Shown one piece after another: positions 17,325-26,547 of a DNA stretch of 64,000 nt; within the stretch, counting starts at the first letter, position 1, and each line of letters begins with the position of its first letter. Origin of the DNA: RH-AL1 sp965249685 (GTDB lineage: Bacteria; Pseudomonadota; Alphaproteobacteria; Rhizobiales; Beijerinckiaceae). The position numbers were made by a program, and so were the translations under genes. The stretch is taken from contig CBDFMN010000003.1 of the NCBI GenBank assembly GCA_965249685.1, positions 1,984,001 through 2,048,000 on the forward strand, given 5' to 3'. The notes below the pieces were generated by a model. That model did no database searches and was not told the origin of the DNA. It worked only from the letters and a program-made list of their open reading frames with translations.

Positions 17325-19139
17325 ATGCACGAGAGCCATTTCCAGTTTTTCGAGGACGCGGACGACCGTCCGCACAGCGCCGCGCGCGTCGCGGCCCTGC
17401 GCGCCGAACTGGCGCGGCTGGAGGTCGACGGCTTCGTCGTCCCGCGCGCCGACCGGCACCAGAACGAATATGTCCCCGCCAGCGAGGAGCGGCTCGCCTG
17501 GCTGACCGGGTTTTCGGGATCCGCCGGCATGGCGATCGTGCTGAAGGACCGCGCCGCCATCTTCGTCGACGGACGCTACACGCTCGCGGTCCAGAGCCAG
17601 ATCGACGTGGCGGTCGTCGCCGCCGTAGCGCTGACCGAGCAGACGCCGGAGGCCTGGGTCGCGGCGCATCTGCGCAAGGGCGGCAAACTCGCCTATGACC
17701 CTTGGCTGCTGACGCCGGCGCAGGTCCAGCGGCTGGAGCGGGCCACGACGCAGGCGGGCGGGGCGCTGGTCGCGCTCCCCTCGAACCCGATCGACGCCGT
17801 GTGGCGCGAACGGCCGGCCGCCCCCCGCGGCGCCATCACTTTGCGCGGACCTCGCCTCGCCGGCGAAACGGCGGCGAAGAAGCTCGGCCGTGCCGCCGCC
17901 GCGATGGGCCAGGCGGACGCGCTGCTGATCTCCGACCCGCACGGGGTCGCGTGGGCGTTCAACATCCGCGGCGCCGACGTGGCACACACGCCCCTGCCGC
18001 TCGGCTTTGCGCTCGTGCCCAAGGTTGGCCACGCCACCCTGTTCCTCGACGAGCGCAAACTGGGTAACGCGGAACAGGCCGCATTGGCAGCGGTGGCGAC
18101 GGTCGCCGACGAAAAGTCGGTGGAGACGGTGCTGGCCGCGCTCGGCAAGGCGGGCAAGACGGTGCTCTTCGACGCGGCGACGGTCCCCGCGCGGCTGACG
18201 CAGGTGCTGGAGGACGCCGGTGGCACCGCCGACCTCGGGCGCGAGCCGATCGCCTTGATGAAGGCCCGTAAGAACGCGGCCGAGTTGCGCGGCACGCGCG
18301 CGGCACACATCCGCGACGGGGCGGCCGTGACGCGGTTTCTCCAATGGTTTGCCACTCATGCCAGACCCGGCCGCCTTACGGAGATCGCGGCAGCGGAGGC
18401 CATGGAGAGCTTTCGCCGCGAGACGGGAAGGCTCAGAGACGTGTCCTTCCCAACTATTTCAGCCGCCGGTCCCCATTCCGCGATCCCGCACTACCGGGTG
18501 ACGAACGCGTCCGACCGTACGATCGGGCGCGGCCTCTTCCTCGTCGATTCCGGGGCGCAATACGAGGACGGGACGACGGATATCACACGGACCTTGGCGG
18601 TAGGCCGGCCGACGTCCCTCATGCGCGACCGCTTCACCCGCGTGCTCAAAGGCCACATCGCTATCGCCCAAGCCGTGTTCCCCGCCGGCACCACCGGCGC
18701 GCAGCTCGACACGCTGGCGCGCGCGGCTCTATGGCAGGCGGGCCTCGACTTCGACCACGGCACCGGCCACGGCGTCGGCGTCTACCTCTCCGTGCACGAA
18801 GGACCGCAGCGGATCTCCAAGGCCGGTCACGTCGCACTCGAGGCGGGCATGATCCTCTCGAACGAGCCCGGCTACTACAAAGCCGGCGAATGGGGGATCC
18901 GCATCGAGAACCTCATCGTCGTCGAGCCGCGCGCGATCGAGGGCGCGGAGCGCGCGATGCTTGGTTTCGAGACGATCACCCTGGCGCCCATCGACCTGAC
19001 GCTCGTCGAACCCAAGCTGCTGAACACGGGCGAACGCGCTTGGCTCGAGGCCTATCACGCCCGCGTGCGCAAGGAGATTGGCCCCCTGCTGCCACCCGAG
19101 GCGCGCCGCTGGCTGCGTGAGGTCACGCGCAAGCTGTAG
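17325..19139 (+). CDS. Aminopeptidase P family (M24B) metallopeptidase
   Basis: This is an Xaa-Pro aminopeptidase-like enzyme of 604 residues, the long form with two N-terminal creatinase-like domains and a C-terminal pita-bread metallopeptidase domain. Visible catalytic segments are LVDSGAQYEDGTTDITRT (the two Asp ligands), GTGHGVGVYLSVHEGP (His), SNEPGYYKAGEWGIRIEN (Glu) and the final Glu in IVVE. The C-terminal tail PPEARRWLREVTRKL is typical of the family. It most likely removes N-terminal residues before proline in the cytoplasm. Confidence 0.94.
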   Translation: MHESHFQFFEDADDRPHSAARVAALRAELARLEVDGFVVPRADRHQNEYVPASEERLAWLTGFSGSAGMAIVLKDRAAIFVDGRYTLAVQSQIDVAVVAAVALTEQTPEAWVAAHLRKGGKLAYDPWLLTPAQVQRLERATTQAGGALVALPSNPIDAVWRERPAAPRGAITLRGPRLAGETAAKKLGRAAAAMGQADALLISDPHGVAWAFNIRGADVAHTPLPLGFALVPKVGHATLFLDERKLGNAEQAALAAVATVADEKSVETVLAALGKAGKTVLFDAATVPARLTQVLEDAGGTADLGREPIALMKARKNAAELRGTRAAHIRDGAAVTRFLQWFATHARPGRLTEIAAAEAMESFRRETGRLRDVSFPTISAAGPHSAIPHYRVTNASDRTIGRGLFLVDSGAQYEDGTTDITRTLAVGRPTSLMRDRFTRVLKGHIAIAQAVFPAGTTGAQLDTLARAALWQAGLDFDHGTGHGVGVYLSVHEGPQRISKAGHVALEAGMILSNEPGYYKAGEWGIRIENLIVVEPRAIEGAERAMLGFETITLAPIDLTLVEPKLLNTGERAWLEAYHARVRKEIGPLLPPEARRWLREVTRKL

Positions 19140-19494
19140 CGGGACGCTATCGTACTCGACCCAATCCGTTGCGCGTTTTCAACCAACGCGTGGCACAACG
19201 ACCGTTGATGGAGGGACGAGGCGCCCCGAACCTTAGCGGGAGTTCATCCCAAAAAGCCAAGTCGTCTCGACTGCGCCACGGTGCAGACCGGTAGCCAAGC
19301 CACGACCAACTTTGCGACGGAGTAGAGCGCGTGGACCTCGCTTTTCTGACCTGCTGTAGACCGCCGGTCTGTGGGCGAGAACGTGGACGCGATTTCATGC
19401 AACAATAAACAACGCTCCTCATTTCTCACGCATATCGGACGCGATCGATCGCCCCTGAATTGGCGTCGCGCCGGGTAGCAACGGAGTATGGATC
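19140..19494. other. 355-bp non-coding stretch upstream of yfdX
   Basis: I see no convincing gene or RNA here. A minus-strand frame of 91 codons is open but has no family character. The last 20 bases hold ACGGAG ahead of the yfdX ATG. The region probably carries the yfdX promoter, but I could not identify boxes with confidence. Confidence 0.5.
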
Positions 19495-20277
19495 ATGCGA
19501 AACAGGACGTATCTCGCGATCTTCGCGGCGACGACTTTTCTGACGACCGGCGTCGCTTTTGCGGCAAACCAGCCTTCCGCAGACCAACAGAAGGCTTCAG
19601 CCCAGCGCTACGTGCTCGATAAGGATTTCGGGAAACTTTCGGCCGACGGGTCGCAGGCCTTTCAGGATGTGACGCTGGCGCGTCTCGCCATCTTCGACGG
19701 ACGCACCGACGACGCCAAGACGTTGGTGGACGCGGCGAACACGTCGTTTGGAAAAGCGGCGCACGACGAGTCGGTCTTCACCAAGGCGGAAGCAGACATG
19801 AAGCCGCCTCAGGGTGGTGCGGCGAACGCGATGCCGGCTCGCGACGGGCAGGCCGGCGCTAAGACGGCGGATACGAAGACGCCGGTGGAATGGCTCCCCG
19901 TGAACGGGACCGTCTCCATCGACGAGGACTACACCCTCAACCCCACCAAGGCCGCAGCGGTCTCCGATGCCAACAAGAGCCTCAAGTCGGGCGACAGCAA
20001 AGGGGCTTTGGAGAAGTTGCGGCTGGCCAACGTCGACGTGAATGTCACGATGGCCGTGGTACCTTTGAACAAGACGATCAGTGAAGTCCAGCAGGCGGCG
20101 ACGCTTATCAACGGCGGCAAGTTCTACGAAGCGAGCCAGGCCCTTCGTCAAGCGCAAAATGGTGAGCGGTTCGACGTGGTCTCCGTGTCGGACAGACCGA
20201 AGAGGGCAAGCGACGCCGCTGTCGAGGGCAACCCCCAGCCTGCGGCAAGCACCACTGCGCCTGCCACCTCAAAGTAG
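19495..20277 (+). CDS. YfdX-family secreted protein
   Basis: The 260-residue protein has a clear signal peptide (MRNRTYLAIFAATTF, then ending near VAFAANQP) and so is probably periplasmic. The mature part is alpha-helical with the YfdX pattern: an early Gln/Ala-rich helix, LARLAIFDGRTDDAKTLVDA, a central linker of about 35 residues rich in Ala, Gly and Asp, LPVNGTVSIDEDY, and a second helical repeat ending in a Pro/Thr-rich tail. In enterobacteria YfdX is induced by EvgA and linked to acid and antibiotic stress. The molecular role in alphaproteobacteria is unknown. It is monocistronic and convergent with ligA. Confidence 0.88.
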   Translation: MRNRTYLAIFAATTFLTTGVAFAANQPSADQQKASAQRYVLDKDFGKLSADGSQAFQDVTLARLAIFDGRTDDAKTLVDAANTSFGKAAHDESVFTKAEADMKPPQGGAANAMPARDGQAGAKTADTKTPVEWLPVNGTVSIDEDYTLNPTKAAAVSDANKSLKSGDSKGALEKLRLANVDVNVTMAVVPLNKTISEVQQAATLINGGKFYEASQALRQAQNGERFDVVSVSDRPKRASDAAVEGNPQPAASTTAPATSK

Positions 20278-20490
20278 GCGGAGGCTTGCCCTCGCCGGCG
20301 CCAAGATAGCCATCAGCTCTCGCGGCATCGGCTTGATCGAATCAGACCAGCGAACATCCGTCTATGGTTTGCTTTCTATCAAGACTAGGATCGCTAAGTT
20401 GTCGATTGATGCGGGAGTGAATGGCCGAAGCGCTGGACAAGTGGAGTAACGCGAGACGTCGGCGCGTAGATGCCTCGCCGCTTGGCCACG

Positions 20491-22596
20491 TCACGCCGGC
20501 CGCACCCGCGCCAACCAGTCCTCCTCGCTGATCGTCTCGATGCCGAGTTCCGCCGCCTTTTTCAGCTTGGAGCCGGCGCCGGGGGCGGCTACCACGAGGT
20601 CCGTCGTTTTGGAGACAGAGCCTGCCACCTTGGCGCCTAGCCGCTCGGCCTGCGCCTTGGCCTCCTCGCGCGTCATCCGCTCCAGCGTGCCGGTGAACAC
20701 CACCGTCTTGCCCGCGACGGGGCTCGATGCGGCGATTGCCTCCATCGGCTGCGGGTCGATCTCCCTCAGGAGGTCGTCCAGCACACTCTCGTTGCGGTCC
20801 TCTGCGAAGAAGTCGTGCACGCATTCCGCGACGACGGAGCCGATATCGGCGATATTCTCGATCTCCGCGCGGGCTTCAGATCCTTCTACTGCGGCCCGCG
20901 CCGTGTCGCGCAGCGCCGGGAAGCTGGCAAAATGACGCGCCAGGCGCTTGGAGCCACCTTCCCCGACGTGACGGATGCCAAGCGCGAATATCAGCCGGTT
21001 GAGCGGCATGCGGCGCCGCGCGTCGATGGCTTCGAACAGCTTGGCGACCGATGTCGCGCCGTAGCCTTCGCGGTCCCTGAGCTTCTTGAGACTGCGGACG
21101 TCGCGCCGGGCCAAGGTGAAGATGTCGGCCGGGGTGGCGATCAGACCCTCGTGGTAGAACTGCTCGATCTGTCTGTCGCCCAACCCTTCGATGTCGAGCG
21201 CGTTGCGTGAGGCGAAATGCTTCAGCCGTTCGATCGCCTGCGCCGGGCAGACGAGGCCGCCGGTGCAGCGGCGCACGACATCGGCGCGACCGGTCTTGGC
21301 GTCGATCTCGCGCAGCGCGGCGGAACCGCAGACGGGGCACAGCTCCGGGAAGACGTAGGGCTTGGCCGCCGCCAAGCGCTTCTCCAGCACCGGGCCGAGG
21401 ACCTGCGGGATGACGTCGCCGGCTCGCTGGATCGACACCGTGTCGCCCTCACGCACGTCCTTGCGGGCGATCTCGTCCTCGTTGTGCAGCGTCGCATTGG
21501 TGACGACGACGCCGCCGACAGTCACGGGGTCGAGCCGCGCCACCGGCGTCAGAGAGCCGGTGCGCCCGACCTGCACCTCGATGCGCCGCAGCACGGTCGT
21601 CGCCTGCTCGGCCGGAAACTTATGGGCCGCCGCCCAGCGCGGCGCGCGCGAGACAAAGCCGAGCCGCTCCTGCAGCGCGAGGGAATCGACCTTGTAGACG
21701 ACGCCGTCGATGTCGTAGGGCAGCGCGCCGCGCTGCGCCTCGATGGTGCGGTACTGCGCGAGCAGGACGTCCGCGCTCTCGCATCGTGTCATCAGCGGGT
21801 TGACCGGCAGGCCGAAACGCTCGAAGGCCGCGACCATACCCATCTGCGTGTCGGCCGGCAGGGCGCTCGCCTCGCCCCAGGCATAGGCGAAGAACCGCAG
21901 GGGGCGAGCCGCCGTGATGGAAGGATCAAGCTGGCGCAGCGAGCCCGCAGCCGCGTTACGCGGGTTGGCGAACAGCGCCTTTCCGGCCTCCGCCTGCCGC
22001 GCGTTGACACCGGCGAATCCGTCCTTGGTCATGTAGACCTCGCCGCGGACCTCCAGCACGGCGGGAGCGTGGCCGGCCAGCGCGTGCGGGATTTGCGCGA
22101 TGGTGCGAACGTTGGCGGTCACGTCTTCTCCCTCCCCGCCATCGCCGCGCGTCGCAGCCTGTACAAGGACACCGTTCTCGTAGCGCAACGCGCAGGAGAG
22201 GCCGTCGATCTTCGGCTCGGCGGTAACCGCGAGCGGCGCGTCATCGGGCATTCCAAGGAAACGGCGGATGCGGGCGCAAAACTCGGCCACCTCCTCGTCG
22301 GCGAAGATGTTGCCGAGCGACAGCATGCCGACCTTGTGGCGGACCTTGGCGAACTTCTCGGACGGCGCGGCCCCGACCTTCGTCTTGGCAGCGGCATCTC
22401 CGACGAACTCGGGATGCGCCGCCTCCAGAACCTGCAGGCGGCGGCGTAGCTCGTCGTACGCGGCGTCCGAGATCCTCGGCGCGTCCTCGCCGTGATAGTG
22501 CCGATCGTGCTCGGCGATCGTGGCGACGAGCGCGGCATAATCCGCCGGATCGTTCCCGGCGGGCTTATCGCTTGAGGTTCGTTTCGCGCGGGCCAT
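20491..22596 (-). CDS. ligA: NAD-dependent DNA ligase
   Basis: LigA seals nicks in replication and repair. The 701-residue protein has domain Ia (HDRHYHGEDAPRISDAAYDEL), the adenylation motif EPKIDGLSC with the nucleophile Lys129, an OB fold, a four-cysteine zinc finger beginning CPVCGS, helix-hairpin-helix repeats and a C-terminal BRCT domain (KTVVFTGTLERMTREEAKAQ and TDLVVAAPGAGSKLKKA). ATG 22596 is chosen; an open frame extends 327 bases upstream but overlaps the divergent exported-protein gene and lacks ligase character. Confidence 0.97.
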   Translation of the reverse strand: MARAKRTSSDKPAGNDPADYAALVATIAEHDRHYHGEDAPRISDAAYDELRRRLQVLEAAHPEFVGDAAAKTKVGAAPSEKFAKVRHKVGMLSLGNIFADEEVAEFCARIRRFLGMPDDAPLAVTAEPKIDGLSCALRYENGVLVQAATRGDGGEGEDVTANVRTIAQIPHALAGHAPAVLEVRGEVYMTKDGFAGVNARQAEAGKALFANPRNAAAGSLRQLDPSITAARPLRFFAYAWGEASALPADTQMGMVAAFERFGLPVNPLMTRCESADVLLAQYRTIEAQRGALPYDIDGVVYKVDSLALQERLGFVSRAPRWAAAHKFPAEQATTVLRRIEVQVGRTGSLTPVARLDPVTVGGVVVTNATLHNEDEIARKDVREGDTVSIQRAGDVIPQVLGPVLEKRLAAAKPYVFPELCPVCGSAALREIDAKTGRADVVRRCTGGLVCPAQAIERLKHFASRNALDIEGLGDRQIEQFYHEGLIATPADIFTLARRDVRSLKKLRDREGYGATSVAKLFEAIDARRRMPLNRLIFALGIRHVGEGGSKRLARHFASFPALRDTARAAVEGSEARAEIENIADIGSVVAECVHDFFAEDRNESVLDDLLREIDPQPMEAIAASSPVAGKTVVFTGTLERMTREEAKAQAERLGAKVAGSVSKTTDLVVAAPGAGSKLKKAAELGIETISEEDWLARVRPA

Positions 22597-22678
22597 GATG
22601 CGGTGTACCCAGGAGGGATCTGGCGTGCAACGACGCGGGGCGGGACGGATGGGACAGCTGACGGGTCCGTGGGAGAGG

Positions 22679-23155
22679 ATGGAGGGTCCGGCTTGCCGGA
22701 CCGTTAAGACCGCAAGCGGGCGGACGTTTGTAGCCGGGCTCGTCATGGTTGCGCTCATGCGTGGCGGCTCCACGCCGGCGGCGGCCGACCCGGTGGGTAC
22801 GCAAGTCTTTTCCTCCCTCTGCACGGCCGCGGGCGGCGGCGACATCAGCGGCCTGCGCATCAAGGTCATAGGAATTCCACCAGACGTCCTCGTCTCGTTC
22901 GAAGAGACGGAGGGCGCGCTCATGGTGGCGACTGAGACAAAGGAGGCGACCTACGTGGCCGCGACCGGGGCCCTCGCCTTTACGGTCCGGACGGAAACGG
23001 GCACGATCAGCTTCCGCGGCCAAGCGACTCCGGCCCTGCTCACGGGCACTCTGGCGCGCGAGGGCGGCGACCCCGAGGAGGTCCGCGTGCCGTCCGATCG
23101 GGGCGGCGACGGGGAGGGCCCGTGCTCGGCCGCCGGCGAGCCGATCAGACCGTGA
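22679..23155 (+). CDS. Hypothetical exported protein
   Basis: This gene, divergent from ligA, encodes about 158 residues. After a basic N-terminus comes a hydrophobic stretch (FVAGLVMVALM) and a likely signal-peptidase site at STPAAAD. The mature part looks beta-rich: GTQVFSSLCTAAG, VLVSFEETEGALMVATE, FTVRTETGTISFRG. It ends in a Gly/Pro-rich tail with one Cys, matching an earlier Cys after the signal, so a disulfide is possible. I do not recognise a family. ATG 22679 has GGGAGAGG directly ahead; ATG 22649 is the alternative. Confidence 0.6.
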   Translation: MEGPACRTVKTASGRTFVAGLVMVALMRGGSTPAAADPVGTQVFSSLCTAAGGGDISGLRIKVIGIPPDVLVSFEETEGALMVATETKEATYVAATGALAFTVRTETGTISFRGQATPALLTGTLAREGGDPEEVRVPSDRGGDGEGPCSAAGEPIRP

Positions 23156-23194
23156 GTTGGGCCATGCGATGACGCCGATGAGCCGAGGGCACCA

Positions 23195-23677
23195 ATGAGT
23201 AACGTCTACGATTTCACCGCACGCCGCATCGACGGGGCGGAGGTGCCGCTGGCCGATTATCGCGGCCAGGCCCTGTTGGTCGTCAATACCGCGAGCCGAT
23301 GCGGGTTCACGCCGCAATATATCGGGCTGGAGACGCTGCAGAAGGCATTTAGCCCGCGCGGCTTCACCGTGCTGGGCTTTCCCTGCAACCAGTTCGGCAA
23401 TCAGGAGCCCGGTGACGAGGCGGCGATTGGGCGCTTCTGCCAGCTCACCTATGACGTCACCTTTCCCCTGTTCGCGAAGGTCGAGGTCAACGGGCACGCG
23501 GCGCATCCGCTCTTCGCTTATCTGAAAGCCGCCAAACCCGGCGCATTGGGTCTGACCGGCATCAAGTGGAACTTCACCAAGTTCCTCGTGGATCGGCAGG
23601 GAGCGCCGGTCGCGCGCTTCGCCCCGACGACGAAACCAGATGCGATCCGCGCCTCGATCGCCGCCCTCCTGCCTTGA
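23195..23677 (+). CDS. Glutathione peroxidase family protein (Cys type)
   Basis: This 160-residue thiol peroxidase reduces hydroperoxides. The catalytic Cys36 is in NTASRCGFTPQY, Gln70 in NQFGNQEPG and Trp125-Asn126 in KWNFTKFLV, giving the GPx catalytic set with Cys in place of selenocysteine. Cys82 (RFCQLTYDV) is at the place of the resolving cysteine of thioredoxin-dependent members, so thioredoxin may be the real reductant. FPCNQF also carries the conserved non-catalytic cysteine. It stands alone, 39 bases after the exported protein gene. Confidence 0.95.
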   Translation: MSNVYDFTARRIDGAEVPLADYRGQALLVVNTASRCGFTPQYIGLETLQKAFSPRGFTVLGFPCNQFGNQEPGDEAAIGRFCQLTYDVTFPLFAKVEVNGHAAHPLFAYLKAAKPGALGLTGIKWNFTKFLVDRQGAPVARFAPTTKPDAIRASIAALLP

Positions 23678-23813
23678 ACGCTCTCCTGCCCTGAATAAGG
23701 GCACAGGAGCGCGATGGCTGCCCGCTCGACAGGCAGGACCTCCAAACAAGATGCAACAAATCGCAAGATCGCTCGTTGCTTCAGGCGTACGGGACGCAAC
23801 ATCAGGAGCTATC

Positions 23814-24008
23814 ATGGCCAAGAATTCTCATCACGAAGCTGCCCAGCATCACGAGGCTGCCGCCAAGTCGCACCGCACGGCGGCCGAGCACCACGAGAAG
23901 GGCGACCATGCGGCCGCCCATAAGCACTCGGAAGAGGCGCACGGCCACACGACCAAGGCGCATCAGGCCTCCCAGACGGCGCACAGCAAGAGCGCCGCGC
24001 AAAAGTAG
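23814..24008 (+). CDS. Small histidine-rich protein
   Basis: This 64-residue protein starts at ATG 23814, five bases after AGGAG. Fourteen residues are His, interleaved with Ala, Glu, Lys and Ser (HHEAAQHHEAAAKSHRTAAEHHEKGD...), with no signal peptide and no hydrophobic segment. Similar Ala/His/Lys-rich short proteins are common in Rhizobiales and unassigned. The composition would suit metal buffering or nucleic-acid contact, but that is only inference. A strong terminator follows at 24041-24077, which supports a real, independently transcribed gene. Confidence 0.75.
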   Translation: MAKNSHHEAAQHHEAAAKSHRTAAEHHEKGDHAAAHKHSEEAHGHTTKAHQASQTAHSKSAAQK

Positions 24009-24040
24009 ACCGAAGGATCGCGCGCGACTTGCAGAATGCG

Positions 24041-24077
24041 GGAGGGTCGGGCGGGCAGGCCCGTTCCCTCCTTTTTC
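24041..24077 (+). terminator. Rho-independent terminator after the His-rich gene
   Basis: GGAGGG-T-CGGGC (24041-24052) pairs with GCCCG-TT-CCCTCC (24059-24071) around a six-base loop and is followed by five T. This is the clearest plus-strand terminator in the window. It separates the His-rich gene from hisD. Confidence 0.85.
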
Positions 24078-24202
24078 ATTGGTGCCGAAGCCTCCTCTGG
24101 CAACCCGATCGGCCGGTGCGGCCGGTAGTTTTGGCCATTGCCCTGCCCCGCATCGAGGGCTAAGGGAGGGCGGCCGAAGACCCGAAGCTTGGAGACACGA
24201 GA

Positions 24203-25507
24203 ATGCCCGTGCGGCTCGATAGCCGGAGCCCGGATTTCGAGGGCGCGTTCAAGGTCCTGCTGTCCGCCAAGCGAGAAGTCTCGGAAGACGTCGACCAGGC
24301 GGTACGCGCGATCATCCGCGACGTCATGGCCGAGGGCGACGAGGCGCTGTTTCGCTATTCGCAGAAATTCGACCGCGTCGACCTGAAGGCGATGGGGCTG
24401 CGGGTGACGCCGGCCGAGGTTGCGGTTGCCGTCGCCGCCGTGCCGGCCGCGGCGATCGCGGCACTCCGCCTGGCGCACGAACGCATCGTCAGCTTTCACC
24501 AGCGCCAGCGGCCGGCAGACCTGCGCTTCACGGACCCGATCGGCGTCGAACTGGGCTGGCGCTGGACGGCGATCCAGGCCGTCGGCCTTTACGTGCCAGG
24601 CGGCACGGCAAGCTATCCCTCCTCCGTCCTGATGAACGCCGTGCCTGCGAAGGTGGTCGGCGTCGAGCGGGTGGTGATGGTGGTGCCGGCCCCCGATGGG
24701 GCAATCAACCCGCTCGTGCTCGCCGCCGCCGATCTCGCGGGTGTCGACGAGATTTACCGCGTTGGGGGCGCGCAGGCCGTGGCGGCGCTGGCCTACGGGA
24801 CGGCGACGATCGCGCCCGTTTCGAAGATCGTGGGGCCTGGCAACGCCTATGTGGCCGCCGCCAAGCGCCAGGTGTTCGGCACGGTCGGGATCGACATGAT
24901 CGCCGGCCCCTCTGAGGTGCTGATCATCGCCGATCGCACCGCCAACCCGGAATGGGTCGCCGCCGACCTGCTCGCCCAGGCGGAGCATGACGCCGCGGCG
25001 CAGTCGATCCTCATCACCGACGACGTGGCCCTCGCCGACGCGGTGGAGGCGGCCGTGGCGCGCCAGATCGGAACCCTCTCGCGGGCCAAGATCGCCGGCG
25101 CGAGCTGGGCCGATTTCGGCGCGATCATCCTGGTGCCGGCCATTGCCGACGCGGTACCGCTCGCCGACCGTCTCGCGCCCGAGCACCTCGAGATCATCGC
25201 CGCCGACGCGGAGGGCCTGAGCGACGCCATCCGCAACGCCGGCGCGATCTTCCTCGGCAGCCATACGCCGGAGGCGGTGGGCGATTACGTCGGCGGCTCC
25301 AACCACGTGCTGCCGACGGCGCGCTCGGCCAGGTTTTCCTCCGGCCTCAACGTCCTCGACTACCTCAAGAAGACATCCATCCTGAAGTGCACGCCCGAAA
25401 GCCTCGCGGCGATCGGCCCGGCGGCGGTCACGCTGGGCGAGGCGGAGGGCCTCGACGGCCATGCCCGGTCGGTGGCGATGCGGCTCGGCGCGCCCAAGGC
25501 GGCATGA
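24203..25507 (+). CDS. hisD: Histidinol dehydrogenase
   Basis: HisD makes the last two oxidations of histidine biosynthesis, histidinol to histidine, with NAD+ and Zn2+. The 434-residue protein shows GLYVPGGTASYPSSVLMN, GGAQAVAALAYGT, GPGNAYVAAAK, AGPSEVLI, QAEHDAAAQSIL and the catalytic Glu-His pair in APEHLEII, with GSNHVLPT near the C-terminus. The ATG at 24203 has GGAG eight bases upstream. The stop overlaps the UPF0262 start (ATGA). The hisD-UPF0262-phosphatase order is conserved in alphaproteobacteria. Confidence 0.97.
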   Translation: MPVRLDSRSPDFEGAFKVLLSAKREVSEDVDQAVRAIIRDVMAEGDEALFRYSQKFDRVDLKAMGLRVTPAEVAVAVAAVPAAAIAALRLAHERIVSFHQRQRPADLRFTDPIGVELGWRWTAIQAVGLYVPGGTASYPSSVLMNAVPAKVVGVERVVMVVPAPDGAINPLVLAAADLAGVDEIYRVGGAQAVAALAYGTATIAPVSKIVGPGNAYVAAAKRQVFGTVGIDMIAGPSEVLIIADRTANPEWVAADLLAQAEHDAAAQSILITDDVALADAVEAAVARQIGTLSRAKIAGASWADFGAIILVPAIADAVPLADRLAPEHLEIIAADAEGLSDAIRNAGAIFLGSHTPEAVGDYVGGSNHVLPTARSARFSSGLNVLDYLKKTSILKCTPESLAAIGPAAVTLGEAEGLDGHARSVAMRLGAPKAA

Positions 25508-25983
25508 GCGAGGCGCCGCGCGATCGCCTCAAGTCGGTCGCCCTCGACGGCGACTCGATCGGCGCGGGCAGCCCGGACCAGGAACACGAGCGGCAGGTCG
25601 CAATCTACGACCTGCTGGAGGAGAACAGCTTTGCGCTACCTCAGTGCGACGCCGGACCTTACTGCCTGACCCTGTCAATGCATGATTCCAAGCTGGTGTT
25701 CGACGTCTGCGACGAGGGTGGCCAGCAGCGCGCCGTCCATCTCCTCTCGCTGACACCGTTCCGCCGCATCCTGCGCGACTATTTCATGATCTGCGAAAGC
25801 TATTACGCCGCCATCCGCACCCAGACCCCGGCGCAGATCGAAGCCGTCGACATGGGCCGACGCGGCCTGCACAACGAGGGTGCCGACCTGCTCCTGGAGC
25901 GGCTGGCCGGCAAGATCATCAGCGATACGGATACGGCACGGCGGCTCTTCACCCTCATCACCGCCCTGCACTGGAAGGGTTGA
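25504..25983 (+). CDS. UPF0262 family protein
   Basis: This 159-residue protein of the alphaproteobacterial UPF0262 family has HERQVAIYDLLEENSF, LTLSMHDSKLVFDV, FRRILRDYFMICESYY and DMGRRGLHNEGADLLLERL. No function is known. It is soluble and without a signal peptide. It overlaps hisD by four bases and is followed 28 bases later by a low-molecular-weight phosphatase, its usual partner, so the three are likely one operon. Confidence 0.93.
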   Translation: MSEAPRDRLKSVALDGDSIGAGSPDQEHERQVAIYDLLEENSFALPQCDAGPYCLTLSMHDSKLVFDVCDEGGQQRAVHLLSLTPFRRILRDYFMICESYYAAIRTQTPAQIEAVDMGRRGLHNEGADLLLERLAGKIISDTDTARRLFTLITALHWKG

Positions 25984-26011
25984 CCTTGCGCCGGGGCGCG
26001 GGTGAGCGGCG

Positions 26012-26467
26012 ATGATAGGGCCGCTCTCGCGACGGCCGACCGCGGTGTTGTTCTCCTGCTCCTTCAACGCCGTACGCTCGCCGATGGCCGAGGGACTGAC
26101 GCGGCTTTATTTCGGACGCGAAATATATGTCGCCTCCGCCGGCGTGAAGGAGGGTGAACTCGATCCCTTCGCCGTCGCCGTGATGGACGAGGTGGGTGTC
26201 GACATCGCCAAGCACCGGCCGCACACGTTCGAGGCGCTGGAGGACGACAGCTTCGACCTCATCGTCACGCTCTCGCCCGAAGCGCACCACAAGGCGCTGG
26301 AGTTCACGCGTACGCTCGCCTGCGACGTCGTCTATTGGCCGACCATCGACCCGACCGCCGTCGAAGGCTCGCGCGAGCGCAAGCTCGGTGCCTACCGCGA
26401 CGTACGCGACGGGCTGGCGCGTCGCATCAAGGCGCTACTGGAATACCGGCCGATGGGCGCGTTGTAG
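26012..26467 (+). CDS. Low-molecular-weight protein-tyrosine-phosphatase family protein
   Basis: The 151-residue protein has the P-loop C-S-F-N-A-V-R (Cys16 to Arg22) followed by SPMAEG, as in LMW phosphatases and the related arsenate reductases, and a likely general-acid Asp113 in YWPTIDPTA. In this hisD-linked group the substrate is unknown; phosphatase or arsenate reductase activity cannot be separated by sequence alone. No ars genes are nearby. Confidence 0.9.
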   Translation: MIGPLSRRPTAVLFSCSFNAVRSPMAEGLTRLYFGREIYVASAGVKEGELDPFAVAVMDEVGVDIAKHRPHTFEALEDDSFDLIVTLSPEAHHKALEFTRTLACDVVYWPTIDPTAVEGSRERKLGAYRDVRDGLARRIKALLEYRPMGAL

Positions 26468-26547
26468 AGCCAACGCTGCTTGATCGCGGCGCGGCGCTGC
26501 GGCGTCGGCGCCCGGAACAAAGGCGGAAGCGTCGCACTTGTCGCGCT

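Noticed and set aside
19147..19422. Minus-strand 91-codon ORF before yfdX
   Set aside because: No ribosome site, odd composition, and no recognisable domain; judged non-coding.
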